Shown: one piece after another, positions 34,207 to 44,068 of the stretch
Layout of the letters: each line of letters begins with the position of its first letter
Numbering within the stretch: the first letter of the stretch is position 1
The notes under the pieces: model-generated
What the model saw: the letters and a program-made list of their open reading frames with translations, nothing else
Database searches by the model: none
Told to the model about the DNA's origin: nothing
Assembly: GCA_963708235.1 (NCBI GenBank)
Contig: OY970200.1
Location: 372,001 to 436,000, forward strand
DNA from: G963708235 sp963708235
GTDB lineage: Bacteria > Actinomycetota > Acidimicrobiia > Spongiisociales > UBA5794
DNA length: 64,000 nucleotides
Direction of reading: 5' to 3'
Program-made: the position numbers and the translations under genes

Positions 34207-35152
34207 TCAGATCGTCAGGTACCAGGTGCAGATGTAGCGGGTGGCGGTTGAGTTGAGGCCGGTGGCCCCGTTGTCCATCCGGGTCTTCCCGCGGTCGGTG
34301 TTGTGGAAGTCGTCGCTCGCCTTTCCCCACAGGTCGTTGAGGCGGGTGGCGATCTGATCGGGGGTGCCGCCGGCGTGGGCGTAGAGCTTGGCCTGTGCCT
34401 CTCCGATGGTCGCCGCCGCAAAGGCGCGGCCGGTTCGCTGAGCTTCGGTGAGCTTGGCGTCCCAGGGACGGAGGACCTCGGCACTGATCCGGTCGATGTC
34501 GGCGGCGTGGACCTTCTCGTGTTTCTCGACCTGGGCGGAGAGGGTTGCGTGGTTCGGGACCCCGGTCACGCCGAGTTCGATCTCGGTGGCCCCACCGAGT
34601 CGAGCCTCCTCCTCGAAGTTGAGGAACCCGTAGGTCTTGAGCGCCACCGGGCTCGTCGTGGTGACCCAAGGCCCCGGTTGCGGGAGACTCATCCGCCACC
34701 CAGACATGATTGGTGGCAACGGCGGTGACCACCGCCTCTGCTCCCTCCCCGGTGACCCGGGTGGCGATGGTCGGTGGCGAGAGGGCGGCGCGGGCATCGC
34801 CCGCACTGGTGGATTCGTTGCTGAGCACGGCGTTGTTCAGCCACGGGGGAGTGAATCCGAGACTGAAGTCGCCTCCTGCCTGGGCGACCGCCAGATCTTT
34901 GGTCCGGGTGGTGCCGTACTGGGCCAGGACCGCACGCTGCACGGTCAACGGCCCGATCGTGGGGGACGACGTGCGGGCCAACATGCGGGACACCGTGCGA
35001 TTCCCCGCCCCGTACAGGGCACCGATCAGCGACCTCGCCTCCATCTCCGGCGGTCCGGTCGATGGTGCCGGGTGGCCCGCTCGGACCGGTGGGGTCGATC
35101 GCGGTCCGGTCCGCAGGGTCCTGCCAGTGGAGAGCCGATCAGCCGTGCCCAT
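34207..35152 (-). pseudogene. Frameshifted HExxH (putative zinc peptidase) protein
   Basis: Two reading frames join into one credible protein. The upstream part (start 35152) reads MGTADRLSTG to VWVADES and contains TVQRAVLAQYG. The downstream part, in the next frame, reads QPGPWVTTTSPVALKTYG onward and holds HEKVH (34507-34521), an HExxH zinc-peptidase motif in VEKHEKVHAADIDR, then ends YICTWYLTI at 34207. The shift lies near 34680-34690. The N-terminal style with an internal VQR vaguely recalls DUF4157 proteins of injection-system loci, but this is weak. It is convergent with the SLH hydrolase, 13 bases apart. It could be a real pseudogene or a sequencing error. Confidence 0.65.
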
Positions 35153-35354
35153 GTGTCCAGCCTATGGCAGGTTCCCCGGGGTTGGTAGATGCGTGGTTGG
35201 TTGCGCACCAAGGGCTGTACGAGAGGGCGCACGGAGGGGCATCGGTGCCGGTCAGCCCTGGGCCGGGCGATCCTCGTCGTCGCAGCGGTGTGCCCCGCCG
35301 TCCCCCGCCGGTGGGTGCCGTTTCGCAAGGTGCCGGGCCGGGTAGCCAGGAGCG

Positions 35355-36140
35355 ATGAATTTCGCCACCTGGAACATCGACGCCGATCAGCGCGTCCTCG
35401 CCACCGCCGTACATGCCGGCCACGAACTCCGCCCGGAGATCGCCGGCGCCATGATCCTCGACGCCGGTCATCGCCTCCGCGAGGAGGACCCGTTTACCGA
35501 CGAGTTGGCCGCCGCCGTCGGTTCGTGGGTCGCCGTCGAGCGATCCCGCTTCGAAGTCGACCTCAACCGGCCGGTGGATACCGCGGTGTACCGCACCCCC
35601 GACGAGTGCTGGGGGATCGACGTGTGGTCGGGCTCCGCCCTCGCCGATCCGCTGGTCGAGCGGTCGCGGTGGCTGCACGACCGGTTCTACTCCGACCTCG
35701 CCGTCGTCCTCGACGAACTGGTGGCGCGCCACGGCGGGTTCGTGCTCTACGACGTGCACTCATACAACCACCGGCGCCACGGTCCGGGGGCGCCTCCCGA
35801 ATCGCCAGCCGACAACCCGACCGTCAACCTCGGCACCGGATCGCTTCCCGACCGCTGGACCCCCGTCGCCGATGCCTTCGTGGAATCCCTCAGGGACCAC
35901 GAGGTGGAGGGGGAACCGCTCGATGTGCGGCGCAACGTCAAGTTCGAGGGCCGCCACGTCGCCGCATTCGTCCACGAGCGCTACGGAGATGTCGGATGTG
36001 CGCTGGCCATCGAGTTCAAGAAGATCTTCATGGATGAATGGACCGGCGTGGTGGACAAGCCGGTGCTCGATACCCTCGGCGAGGCGCTCCGGGGCACGAT
36101 CGGACCGGTCGAAGCGGCCTGGAGCACGGCATGGCGGTGA
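35355..36140 (+). CDS. N-formylglutamate amidohydrolase-family enzyme
   Basis: A 261-aa member of the FGase family, metal-dependent hydrolases that cleave an N-acyl amide such as N-formylglutamate. Family signatures are VAVERSRFEVDLNRP near residue 60 and LYDVHSYNHRR near 133. No histidine-utilisation genes are nearby, so the classical role in Hut is unlikely. The gene overlaps the DUF1704 gene by 10 bases, and that one overlaps an ATP-grasp gene, forming a tight three-gene operon. In this company the enzyme probably acts on an acylated amino acid or peptide. Some 200 bases without features precede it. Confidence 0.85.
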   Translation: MNFATWNIDADQRVLATAVHAGHELRPEIAGAMILDAGHRLREEDPFTDELAAAVGSWVAVERSRFEVDLNRPVDTAVYRTPDECWGIDVWSGSALADPLVERSRWLHDRFYSDLAVVLDELVARHGGFVLYDVHSYNHRRHGPGAPPESPADNPTVNLGTGSLPDRWTPVADAFVESLRDHEVEGEPLDVRRNVKFEGRHVAAFVHERYGDVGCALAIEFKKIFMDEWTGVVDKPVLDTLGEALRGTIGPVEAAWSTAWR

Positions 36141-37279
36141 CGGAGGCGGACCTCGCCGTCGACCACGAGCTGGCCGAGATCAGCGGGCTGCTCCCGTATC
36201 TGACCTATGTCACCCCGGTCAATGCCACCGAGGCGCGCCGCCGTTTCGACGAGGACGGGGCCGAACCTGAATTCGTCTACCGGGACCTCCCCGACCTCTC
36301 AGCCATCGAGGCCCGCCTCGCCACCGTGGAACCCGACCGCGCCGACGACCCCACCGTCGGTCACATGGCCCGCGCCCTCAAGCGCGAGCTCGAGCTGCGG
36401 CTCGACCTGATCGGCTCGCGCGGATCCCCCCGCTTCTTTCTCGCCTCGGTCGAGATGTTCGGGCATGTGGACGGATCCCTGGCGGAGCTGGCCCACCGCA
36501 TCCTCTCCTCGCCGTTCCACGATTCTCAGGGACCGGCCATCGGCGCAGAACGGCTCGCCCGGCTCGCCCGGGAGGAGATCGCCATCTACGGGCGTGCCTT
36601 CCCCGAGATCGCCTCCCGGACGGAGGTCCGCGACGACATCGCCGGAATCAGAGTGGAGAACGGCGACGTGCTCATCGGATCCGACGTCCAGGTGGTCGCC
36701 GAACATGTCCGGCAACTCCTCCATCACGAGGTCGGCGTCCACGTCCTCACCTACGTCAACGGCTCGGCCCAGCCCCTCCGGATGCTGGCCGCCGGGCTCG
36801 CCGGCTACGACGAGAACCAGGAGGCCCTGGGAGTGCTCGCCGAGCACCTCTCCGGTGGTCTCCGCCCCGGACGGCTGCGCACCCTCGCCCAGCGGGTGGT
36901 GGCCGCCCAGATGCGCAGTGACGGGGCCGGTTTCGTCGACACCCACCGACGGATGGTCGAACTCGGCGCCACCCCAGCCGGGGCCTTCGCCACCGCCATG
37001 CGGGCCCATCGCTCCGGCGGTATGACCAAAGATGCGGTCTACCTGCGCGGGCTGGTGCGGCTCTGCGACCATCTCGCCGCCGACGGTGAACTCGACACGT
37101 TGTTCGTGGGGAAGATCGCCCTCGAAGACGAACCGCTCATCGGCGAGCTCGCCGAACGCGGCGTGCTCGTCGACCCGCCATTGCGGCCCCGTTTCCTGGA
37201 CAGTCCCGCAACCAAACGCCGTCTGGACGAGATCCGGGACGGCGCAGAAATCGAAGCTTTCGGAAGGATCGCCGCATGA
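36131..37279 (+). CDS. DUF1704 / QEGLA-motif putative metallocarboxypeptidase
   Basis: A 382-aa protein of the family annotated as flavohemoglobin expression-modulating QEGLA motif protein. The zinc motif HExxxH is at His199-Glu200...His204 (LLHHEVGVHVLTYVNG), and the QEGLA motif appears as NQEALGVLAE at 229-238. Human MATCAP, a tubulin C-terminal tyrosine carboxypeptidase, belongs to the same family, so a C-terminal amino-acid-removing peptidase is a reasonable prediction. It overlaps both neighbours: 10 bases with the FGase-like gene and ATGA with the ATP-grasp gene. No signal peptide. The bacterial substrate is unknown. Confidence 0.85.
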   Translation: MAVTEADLAVDHELAEISGLLPYLTYVTPVNATEARRRFDEDGAEPEFVYRDLPDLSAIEARLATVEPDRADDPTVGHMARALKRELELRLDLIGSRGSPRFFLASVEMFGHVDGSLAELAHRILSSPFHDSQGPAIGAERLARLAREEIAIYGRAFPEIASRTEVRDDIAGIRVENGDVLIGSDVQVVAEHVRQLLHHEVGVHVLTYVNGSAQPLRMLAAGLAGYDENQEALGVLAEHLSGGLRPGRLRTLAQRVVAAQMRSDGAGFVDTHRRMVELGATPAGAFATAMRAHRSGGMTKDAVYLRGLVRLCDHLAADGELDTLFVGKIALEDEPLIGELAERGVLVDPPLRPRFLDSPATKRRLDEIRDGAEIEAFGRIAA

Positions 37280-38325
37280 AAATCGGATTTGTCGTCAACG
37301 ACATCGCCACAGAACACCCGCAGTACACCACCACCCGGCTCGCCATGACCGCCCACCGGCGCGGCCACGAAATCTCGCTACTGGGTGTCGGGGATCTCGC
37401 CCACGACCCGGCCGCTGCGGTGTCCGGTCGGGCCCGCGGTCCGGTCGAGGACAAGGCCTACCGGTCTCCGGCGAGCTTCCTCGACGATATCCAGAGCGAG
37501 GCGGGATGGTCCCAGCGGATCGACGTCACCGCACTCGACGTGCTCATGCTGCGCAACGACCCCTCCGACGATGCCGTGGAGCGCCCCTGGGCGCAGTCCT
37601 CCGGCGCCCTGTTCGGTCAGCTCGCCGCTGCAGCCGGCGTCATCGTCGTCAACGACCCGGGCCACCTCGCCGACGCCGTCAACAAGACCTACTTCCAGCA
37701 CTTCCCCGAGGCGGTGCGGCCCAAGACGCTGATCTCGCGCGATGCGGACGACATCAAGTCGTTCGTGGACGGGCTGGGCGGCGAGGCCGTCCTCAAACCC
37801 CTGCAGGGGTCGGGTGGGCAGGGGGTGTTCGTGGTGCGCGGCGAAGGCCGCCAGAACGTCAACCAGATCATCGAGTCCATCACCCGGGATGGCTTCGTCG
37901 TGGCCCAGGAATACCTCGAGGAGGCCGCCGATGGGGACGTTCGCCTGTTCCTTATCAATGGCCGCCCGCTCGCCGTCGATGGCGTCCACGCCGCATTCCG
38001 CCGGGTCAACAAGACCGGAGACCCGAGGTCCAACATGCACAGCGGCGGGATTGCCGAGGCGTGCAAGGTCACCGATGACATGCTCCGGCTCGCCGAGCTG
38101 GTCCGACCCAAGCTCGTCTCGGACGGGATGTTCCTGGTGGGGATGGACATCGTCGGTTCCAAACTCATGGAGATCAACGTGTTCAGTCCCGGTGGGATTC
38201 ACAGCGCAGGCGAGCTGCAGGGCGTCGACTTCGCCGCACCGGTGATCGACGCCCTGGAGCGCAAGGTCGCCATCCGCGCCAGCTACGGTCCGACGCTCTC
38301 CAACGTGGCGATCAACACCCTGTGA
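37276..38325 (+). CDS. ATP-grasp ligase, glutathione-synthetase-like
   Basis: A 349-aa ATP-grasp enzyme. The N-terminal pre-ATP domain reads MKIGFVVNDIATEHPQYTT; the glycine-rich ATP loop KPLQGSGGQGVFVV lies near residues 174-187, with QEYLEEAADGDVRLF and the metal-binding end MEINVFSPGGIHS near 296-308. This is the GshB-like organisation that joins a carboxylate to an amine at the cost of ATP. It has no GshA partner, so glutathione synthesis is unlikely. Its start overlaps the DUF1704 stop as ATGA. Together with a carboxypeptidase-like and an amidohydrolase-like protein it could add amino acids to a peptide or protein end. Confidence 0.87.
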   Translation: MKIGFVVNDIATEHPQYTTTRLAMTAHRRGHEISLLGVGDLAHDPAAAVSGRARGPVEDKAYRSPASFLDDIQSEAGWSQRIDVTALDVLMLRNDPSDDAVERPWAQSSGALFGQLAAAAGVIVVNDPGHLADAVNKTYFQHFPEAVRPKTLISRDADDIKSFVDGLGGEAVLKPLQGSGGQGVFVVRGEGRQNVNQIIESITRDGFVVAQEYLEEAADGDVRLFLINGRPLAVDGVHAAFRRVNKTGDPRSNMHSGGIAEACKVTDDMLRLAELVRPKLVSDGMFLVGMDIVGSKLMEINVFSPGGIHSAGELQGVDFAAPVIDALERKVAIRASYGPTLSNVAINTL

Positions 38326-38353
38326 CCGGCGCCGGGATGTGACGGGTCGTTCG

Positions 38354-38731
38354 TCAGACGAGACCGAGCGCCGCCTTGGTTGCGGCGACGTCGTTGGTGC
38401 CCAGGATCATCTCGCCTTCGGCGCCGAAGTACACGATGTAGGCGGTGAGACCGGCTTCGGCGACGGTGCGGGCCACGGTGACGGCACCACCGGGGGTGCC
38501 CGGGGGGACGACGATGCAGTCGCGTTCGTCGGCGACGGTCCCTCCGTGGTCCGCCACGATGAGCCGGACGGTGGCGACGTCGTCCTCTTCGACGGCGATG
38601 TGCGCCACCCGGCCCTCGAGCCGGGGGAACAGGCAGGCGCCGGCGATGCGGACCCCCTGTTCCACAAGGCCGGCCAGCATCTGGGCGGGGCGCCCCTGGG
38701 TGGTGTCCATCAATATGGTGAGATCCTTCAC
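38354..38731 (-). CDS. Small ACT-like protein of the inositol operon
   Basis: A 125-aa protein starting at a GTG with GAGGAG 5 bases upstream; the GTG overlaps the iolB stop as GTGA. The pattern KDLTILMDTTQGRPAQMLAGL, then VAHIAVEEDDVATVRLIVADHGG, is the beta-alpha-beta-beta-alpha-beta layout of ACT-type ligand-binding domains, probably with a second half repeat. It has no catalytic motif. As the last gene of the minus-strand inositol arm, it may sense a pathway metabolite or amino acid. Confidence 0.65.
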   Translation of the reverse strand: MKDLTILMDTTQGRPAQMLAGLVEQGVRIAGACLFPRLEGRVAHIAVEEDDVATVRLIVADHGGTVADERDCIVVPPGTPGGAVTVARTVAEAGLTAYIVYFGAEGEMILGTNDVAATKAALGLV

Positions 38732-39609
38732 GGCTTCTCCTCTCGGTACATCGGCAGCCGGGGGTCGGGAGACGCCGTTTCCCAGGTGCCGAGTTGCCAT
38801 TCGTGTTCGGGATCGGTGCAGATGAGCCAGCGTCGCTCCGGGTCGGGTCCGGCCATCACGTTGAGGTAGTAGAGGTCGTAGCCGGGGGCCGCCACGCAGG
38901 GGCCGTGGTAGCCGCGTGGGATGAGGAACACGTCATCGGACCGCACCGTCACGGTCTCGTCGATGTCTCCCGCCGGGTCACCCGTGGTGTAGGTGCGGTG
39001 CAGCCCGAAGCCGTGCTCCCCGCGCACCTGGAAGAAATAGACCTCCTCCAGCGGGACTTCGGTCTCCGTCCATTCGTCATGCTTGTGGGGCGGGTACGAG
39101 GACCAGTTACCCCCCGGGGTCAGCACCTCGACCACGATCAGCCGCTGCGGGCCTTCGACATCGGCCGACAGCAGACCGTTGATCTGGCGGGTCGCCTGTC
39201 CGGCACCGCGCACCTCGACGGCCACCTCGCCAGCCGGGTGGTAGCGGGGTCGGCGCACGTCGTCAGCCCTTGCCGTGGCCAGGGCGAACCGTCCACCGCG
39301 CACCGAGGTGACGACCGTCTCGGCACGGGCGGCGTCGGATGCGACCGGGAGGTAGCAGAGGTCGGTGGTGGCCTCGAACACCGACGACCGGCCTTCGAGC
39401 GTGAAACCGAACCCGTCGCCTTCCACGGTGCACCCCCCGCGGAGCGGGATCACGGCGGTCTCGACACCGGTGCGGGACAGCGTGCAGGTACCTCCGGGCT
39501 CCAGATCCACCACCCGCAGCCCGCTGTACGCCCAGCCGGCGGTGTCGGGCGTCAGGTGGACCCGATCGGTCTCCGTCGCCAGGCTCCCCGCCGGGCGCAA
39601 CCAGCTCAC
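38728..39609 (-). CDS. iolB: 5-deoxy-glucuronate isomerase
   Basis: A 293-aa bicupin enzyme converting 5-deoxy-D-glucuronate to 2-deoxy-5-keto-D-gluconate in inositol catabolism. The metal site appears in YPPHKHDEW, with EEVYFFQ and the second half VFLIPRGYHGPCVAAPGYDLYYLNVMAG, all typical of IolB. GTG 39609 is the best start for the family N-terminus (VSWLRPAG); the ribosome binding site is poor, so it may depend on coupling to the aldolase gene 28 bases upstream. The frame is open to 39738 but overlaps that gene. Confidence 0.93.
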   Translation of the reverse strand: MSWLRPAGSLATETDRVHLTPDTAGWAYSGLRVVDLEPGGTCTLSRTGVETAVIPLRGGCTVEGDGFGFTLEGRSSVFEATTDLCYLPVASDAARAETVVTSVRGGRFALATARADDVRRPRYHPAGEVAVEVRGAGQATRQINGLLSADVEGPQRLIVVEVLTPGGNWSSYPPHKHDEWTETEVPLEEVYFFQVRGEHGFGLHRTYTTGDPAGDIDETVTVRSDDVFLIPRGYHGPCVAAPGYDLYYLNVMAGPDPERRWLICTDPEHEWQLGTWETASPDPRLPMYREEKP

Positions 39610-39637
39610 GGGGGCACCGTCGTCGACACCGCCGCAA

Positions 39638-40537
39638 TCACCACGGGCCCCCGTGGACGATCTCGACGGCGGTGTCGACCCAGCGCTCGACGTCGTCGTC
39701 GGCGGGGAAGAGCAGGCTGCGCCCGGCCACCAGCCCACGAACGTTGGGGATCGCCATCGCCCGCCGCCAACGCTCCAGCATCTGGTCGGCGTCGGGTCCC
39801 GGATCGCCCCCGAGCAGCAGGGCGGGGAGCGTGGTGGCGGCCATCATCCGCTCCGGGGCCGCCGGCGCCGGCAGCTTGAGCCAGGTCCGGGACGATGTGG
39901 CGCCCAGCGCCGAGGCGATGGCGACCGCCTCGACCAACTGGTCCACATCGGTGGAGATCCGCACCCTGCCCGTTTTGTCGCGGTCAGCCGGCAATGGTTC
40001 GACCAGTGCGATCAGCCCCCGTTCCGCCAGATCGGTCACCGCCCGCGCACAACCCTCCAGGGTGCGGGCGGTTCCCGGGTCGTCGTAGTCGAGGCGGAGC
40101 AGCATCTTCCCGCCGTTGAATCCGAGACGGTCGATGGTGGCGGCATCGAACCCGGTGAACCCGTCGTCGAGCTCCCAGGTTGCACCGGTGAGCCCGCCAC
40201 GGTTCATCGACCCGAACACCACCTTGCCGTCGAGCTCGCCGAGCAACAGCAGATCGTCGACGATGTCGGGTGTGGCGAGGACGCCGTCGACACCGGGTCG
40301 CCGCAGCGCCCGCACCGTGCGTTCCAGTACCAGACGCCGGTTCGCCATGGCGTGGGGCTGGTCGCCGACGCCGAGAATCCTGCGCCCCGGGTGGTCGATG
40401 GCGATGATCACCAGTCGCCCGTCGTGGCCCAACATCGGACGGTGACGGCGCAGCGCCGCCAACCGGCCCGGCTCGTCCGGTTCCTCGGCACGCCGCCGCA
40501 GCAACTCGGCGTACCGGGCATCGTCGAGAATGGTCAC
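39638..40537 (-). CDS. Cgl0158-type (beta/alpha)8 aldolase of the inositol pathway
   Basis: A 299-aa TIM-barrel protein of the class I aldolase superfamily (Cgl0158 family). Typical segments are RLVIIAIDHPGRR near residue 41, GKMLLRLDYDDP near 142 with the probable Schiff-base lysine region, and LLLGGDPGPDADQMLERW near 250. These proteins occur in actinobacterial iol clusters lacking IolJ, so it probably cleaves 2-deoxy-5-keto-gluconate 6-phosphate to DHAP and malonate semialdehyde. That role is inferred from context. Its GTG start is only two bases from the ATG of the opposite-strand lipoprotein gene, so its mRNA must begin inside that gene or come from iolC. Confidence 0.8.
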   Translation of the reverse strand: MTILDDARYAELLRRRAEEPDEPGRLAALRRHRPMLGHDGRLVIIAIDHPGRRILGVGDQPHAMANRRLVLERTVRALRRPGVDGVLATPDIVDDLLLLGELDGKVVFGSMNRGGLTGATWELDDGFTGFDAATIDRLGFNGGKMLLRLDYDDPGTARTLEGCARAVTDLAERGLIALVEPLPADRDKTGRVRISTDVDQLVEAVAIASALGATSSRTWLKLPAPAAPERMMAATTLPALLLGGDPGPDADQMLERWRRAMAIPNVRGLVAGRSLLFPADDDVERWVDTAVEIVHGGPW

Positions 40538-40539
40538 CG

Positions 40540-41088
40540 ATGCCTCACCTTCTCCGTCCGACGTTCGTCGCCACGGTTGTGGCGGTGCTCACTCTGGCAG
40601 CATGTGCCGCCGGCCCGCCATCGCTCGAATTCGCCGACGGTACGCCCGACGACGTCCGACGACTTGCCGCCGAGACCTTCACCGTGGTGTCGGACGCCTT
40701 CCCGGCCCACCACGACTGTCTGGGTGGGGTCACCGTCGCCACCGAGCGGGAACTCGAAGGGCGCGCCGCATACCTGCCGGAGACGGGCACGGTGGTGCTC
40801 CGGATCCCGGCCACCGCCGCCCAGCTTCGCCGGTCGCTCGTCCACGAACTCGGGCACCATCTCGAGCACGCCTGCGACGGCCACGTGGCGCTGCGCCCGC
40901 GTTTCCTGGAGGCCCGTGGCTTCGTCGACCAGCCCTGGTTCGAGGGGACGACCTGGGAGGACACCCCGTCCGAGCAGTGGGCGTCGGCGGTGGTGGAGTA
41001 TGTCCTCGGCGATCGCGACCCCCGGTCCGGTGTCTTTCTGAGCCCGGACATCCTGGACATGGTCGAAGACTGGGCGACGGACGGGTAG
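40540..41088 (+). CDS. Lipoprotein with HExxH zinc-peptidase motif, antisense inside iol operon
   Basis: A 182-aa protein with a type II signal peptide (lipobox TLAAC, Cys22) and HELGHHLEHAC with HExxH at 102-106. Four further Cys/His are available. The size and motif suit a small surface metallopeptidase, though no third ligand motif is obvious. It lies on the plus strand in the gap between iolC and the aldolase gene, both on the minus strand, with its ATG two bases from the aldolase GTG. It has no evident relation to inositol and may be an insertion into the operon. Confidence 0.82.
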   Translation: MPHLLRPTFVATVVAVLTLAACAAGPPSLEFADGTPDDVRRLAAETFTVVSDAFPAHHDCLGGVTVATERELEGRAAYLPETGTVVLRIPATAAQLRRSLVHELGHHLEHACDGHVALRPRFLEARGFVDQPWFEGTTWEDTPSEQWASAVVEYVLGDRDPRSGVFLSPDILDMVEDWATDG

Positions 41089-41124
41089 CGATCGCCGGAC
41101 CGGGAGGAGAGGGCGGGTCGACGG

Positions 41125-42077
41125 TCAGCCACGCCCCATCAGCTCCCGGACCCGGGGCTCGTCGGGCATCGCATCGGCGCACGCCAGTTGGCCGGCCACA
41201 TAGGCTCCGGCCGCATTGGCGAAGGTCACGATGTCGGCCCAGTCCCATCCCTCGAGCAACCCGTGACACACCGCACCACCGAAGGCGTCACCGGCTCCCA
41301 GCCCGTTCACCACGTCGACCGGTACCGGGGCGGCCCGCACCTCACCGTCGGAGGTGAAGGCGGTCACCCCCTCCGGTCCCTGCTTGACCACCACCACACC
41401 GACCCCGAGGTCACCGATCCGCTCCGCCATCTCGGCGGGGGTTCCCGGTCCGACGGCGACGGCGCACTCTTCGACGTTGCCGATGGCGACATCGACATGC
41501 GTCAGCGCCTCCTGCTGCCATCGACCGGCCTCGGTCGGATCCCGCCAGAACATCGGGCGGTAGTCGAGGTCGTGGATCGTGGTCCCGCTCTCGTTGCCGG
41601 TGGTGCCGTGGCGGGTGGAAAGGGCGCTCAGGGTGGCAGTGCGCGACGGCTGGTCCGCCAGACCGGTGCCGGTGGTCCACAGGATGCGGGCCGTCGCCAC
41701 CGCCTCCAGATCGAGTTCCTCGACCCTGAGGTTCATGTCCGGCGCCTTGGGCTCACGGTAGAACAGCAGCGGGAAGTGGTCCGGGGGGTGCAGCTCGCAG
41801 AACACCAGCGGGGTGCGCAGGTCGGGGTCGGTCCCGACAAACCGGGTGTCCACCCCGAATCCGTCCAGGGCGGAGCGGACGTACTCGCCGAACCCGTCGT
41901 CGCCGACCTTGGTGATCAGGGCGCACCGGTGCCCGTAGCGGGCACACGCCACGGCCACGTTGGTGGCCGTCCCCCCGAGGAACTTGGAGAACGACGACAC
42001 GTCGGCAAGTCTCGCCCCGCTCTGCTGCGGGTACAGGTCGACGCCGACCCGTCCCATCGCCACCAGATCGAATCGGG

Positions 42078-42081
<4 letters not shown>
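41125..42081 (-). CDS. iolC: 5-dehydro-2-deoxygluconokinase
   Basis: A 318-aa PfkB-family sugar kinase phosphorylating 2-deoxy-5-keto-D-gluconate. Signatures: MGRVGVDLYPQ near the start, FLGGTATNVAVACARYGH at about 33-50, and the catalytic VNGLGAGDAFGGAV near 262 with Asp as base. The YREPKAPDMNL segment is typical of IolC. Its ATG overlaps the stop of the ABC ATPase gene as ATGA. Confidence 0.92.
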
Positions 42082-42956
<875 letters not shown>

Positions 42957-42961
42957 GCCGC

Positions 42962-44044
42962 TCACCTCCGTGTCGCCTGTTGGCGGATGAAGTTGTTGAA
43001 GATCACGGCGAGGACCAGGATCCCGCCCAGGAACACCTGGAACCAGTCGCCCTGGACACCGGTGATGACGATGCCTTGTTGCACCATGGCGAAGATCACG
43101 GCGCCCAGCATCGCCCCGACCACCGATCCGTAGCCTCCGGTGAGCAGGGTGCCGCCGACCACCACGGCGATGATCGCCCGGAATTCGAGCCCGGTGCCCC
43201 GCAGCGAGTCGGCGCCGTTGAACTGCACGGCATAGATGAGGGCGGTGATGAATGCGGCGAGGGCGGTGGTCATGAACAGGGCGATCTTGAGCTTGTTGAC
43301 CGGAACCCCGACGTTGCGGGCGGCATTGGCGTCGCCGCCGACCCCGAAGATCCAGTTTCCGGCCCGGGTACGCAGCAGCACCCAGGTGGCGACCAGCCCG
43401 AGCCCGACCATCCACAGGATGGCGACATCGAAGTTGCCGCCACCGATGGCGAACTTGGTTCCGAACAGGGTGCCGATCAGGTCGTAGCCCTCGGTGTTCT
43501 GGAGACCACCGAGCTGGGTGCGGTTGGTCCACCCACGGGGGATGGCCACCGCCAGACCGCGCACGATGAACAGGGTGCCCAGCGTGATGATGAACGACGG
43601 GAGCTTGGTCCGGATCACCAGGAGCCCGTTGAACCATCCGACCAGAAGCGAGAAGACCAGGGCGGCGAGCAGTCCGGGGAGCAGCGGCCAGCCGAGCCCG
43701 CCCCCCGACACCGGGGTCACCGCCAACATGATCGCCATTCCGGCGGCACCGACCACCGAGCCGATGGAGAGGTCGAACTCGCCGGCGATCATCAGCAGGG
43801 CCACAGCAATGGCGAGAATCCCCAGCGGAGCGGCCGCATTGAGGATGGCGGCGGTCGAGGTCATCGACACGAAGTTGTTGTCCCACGCCACGATGGCGAA
43901 GAAGACCCACACCAGCACGAGGGCGACGACCGCCCCGAACTCGGGTCTGGTCAGCAATCGAGATACCAGGGTTTGCCGCCGGACCCGTTCGTCGGCGTCC
44001 GACGCCGGTGGTGGGGCGGCGGGCGGGGCCGTTTGGGTGGTCAA
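42962..44044 (-). CDS. Sugar ABC importer, permease subunit
   Basis: A 360-aa membrane protein of the RbsC/BPD_transp_2 family with about ten helices after a 30-residue Pro/Ala-rich cytoplasmic start. The conserved stretch GILAIAVALLMIAGEFDLSIGSV contains the family EAA-like signature. It forms the channel for the sugar delivered by the lipoprotein at 44109..45119. In this cluster the substrate is most likely myo-inositol. An attenuator-like hairpin lies between the binding-protein gene and this one. Confidence 0.92.
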   Translation of the reverse strand: MTTQTAPPAAPPPASDADERVRRQTLVSRLLTRPEFGAVVALVLVWVFFAIVAWDNNFVSMTSTAAILNAAAPLGILAIAVALLMIAGEFDLSIGSVVGAAGMAIMLAVTPVSGGGLGWPLLPGLLAALVFSLLVGWFNGLLVIRTKLPSFIITLGTLFIVRGLAVAIPRGWTNRTQLGGLQNTEGYDLIGTLFGTKFAIGGGNFDVAILWMVGLGLVATWVLLRTRAGNWIFGVGGDANAARNVGVPVNKLKIALFMTTALAAFITALIYAVQFNGADSLRGTGLEFRAIIAVVVGGTLLTGGYGSVVGAMLGAVIFAMVQQGIVITGVQGDWFQVFLGGILVLAVIFNNFIRQQATRR

Positions 44045-44068
44045 CGTGCTCTCCTCCCTTGTCGAACC

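Noticed and set aside
34847..35152. Membership of a contractile injection system (DUF4157-like segment)
   Set aside because: No sheath, tube, baseplate or AAA gene is in the window, and the similarity is only a few residues.
35355..36140. Histidine utilisation role for the N-formylglutamate amidohydrolase
   Set aside because: No hutH, hutU or hutI nearby, and it is locked in an operon with DUF1704 and ATP-grasp genes.
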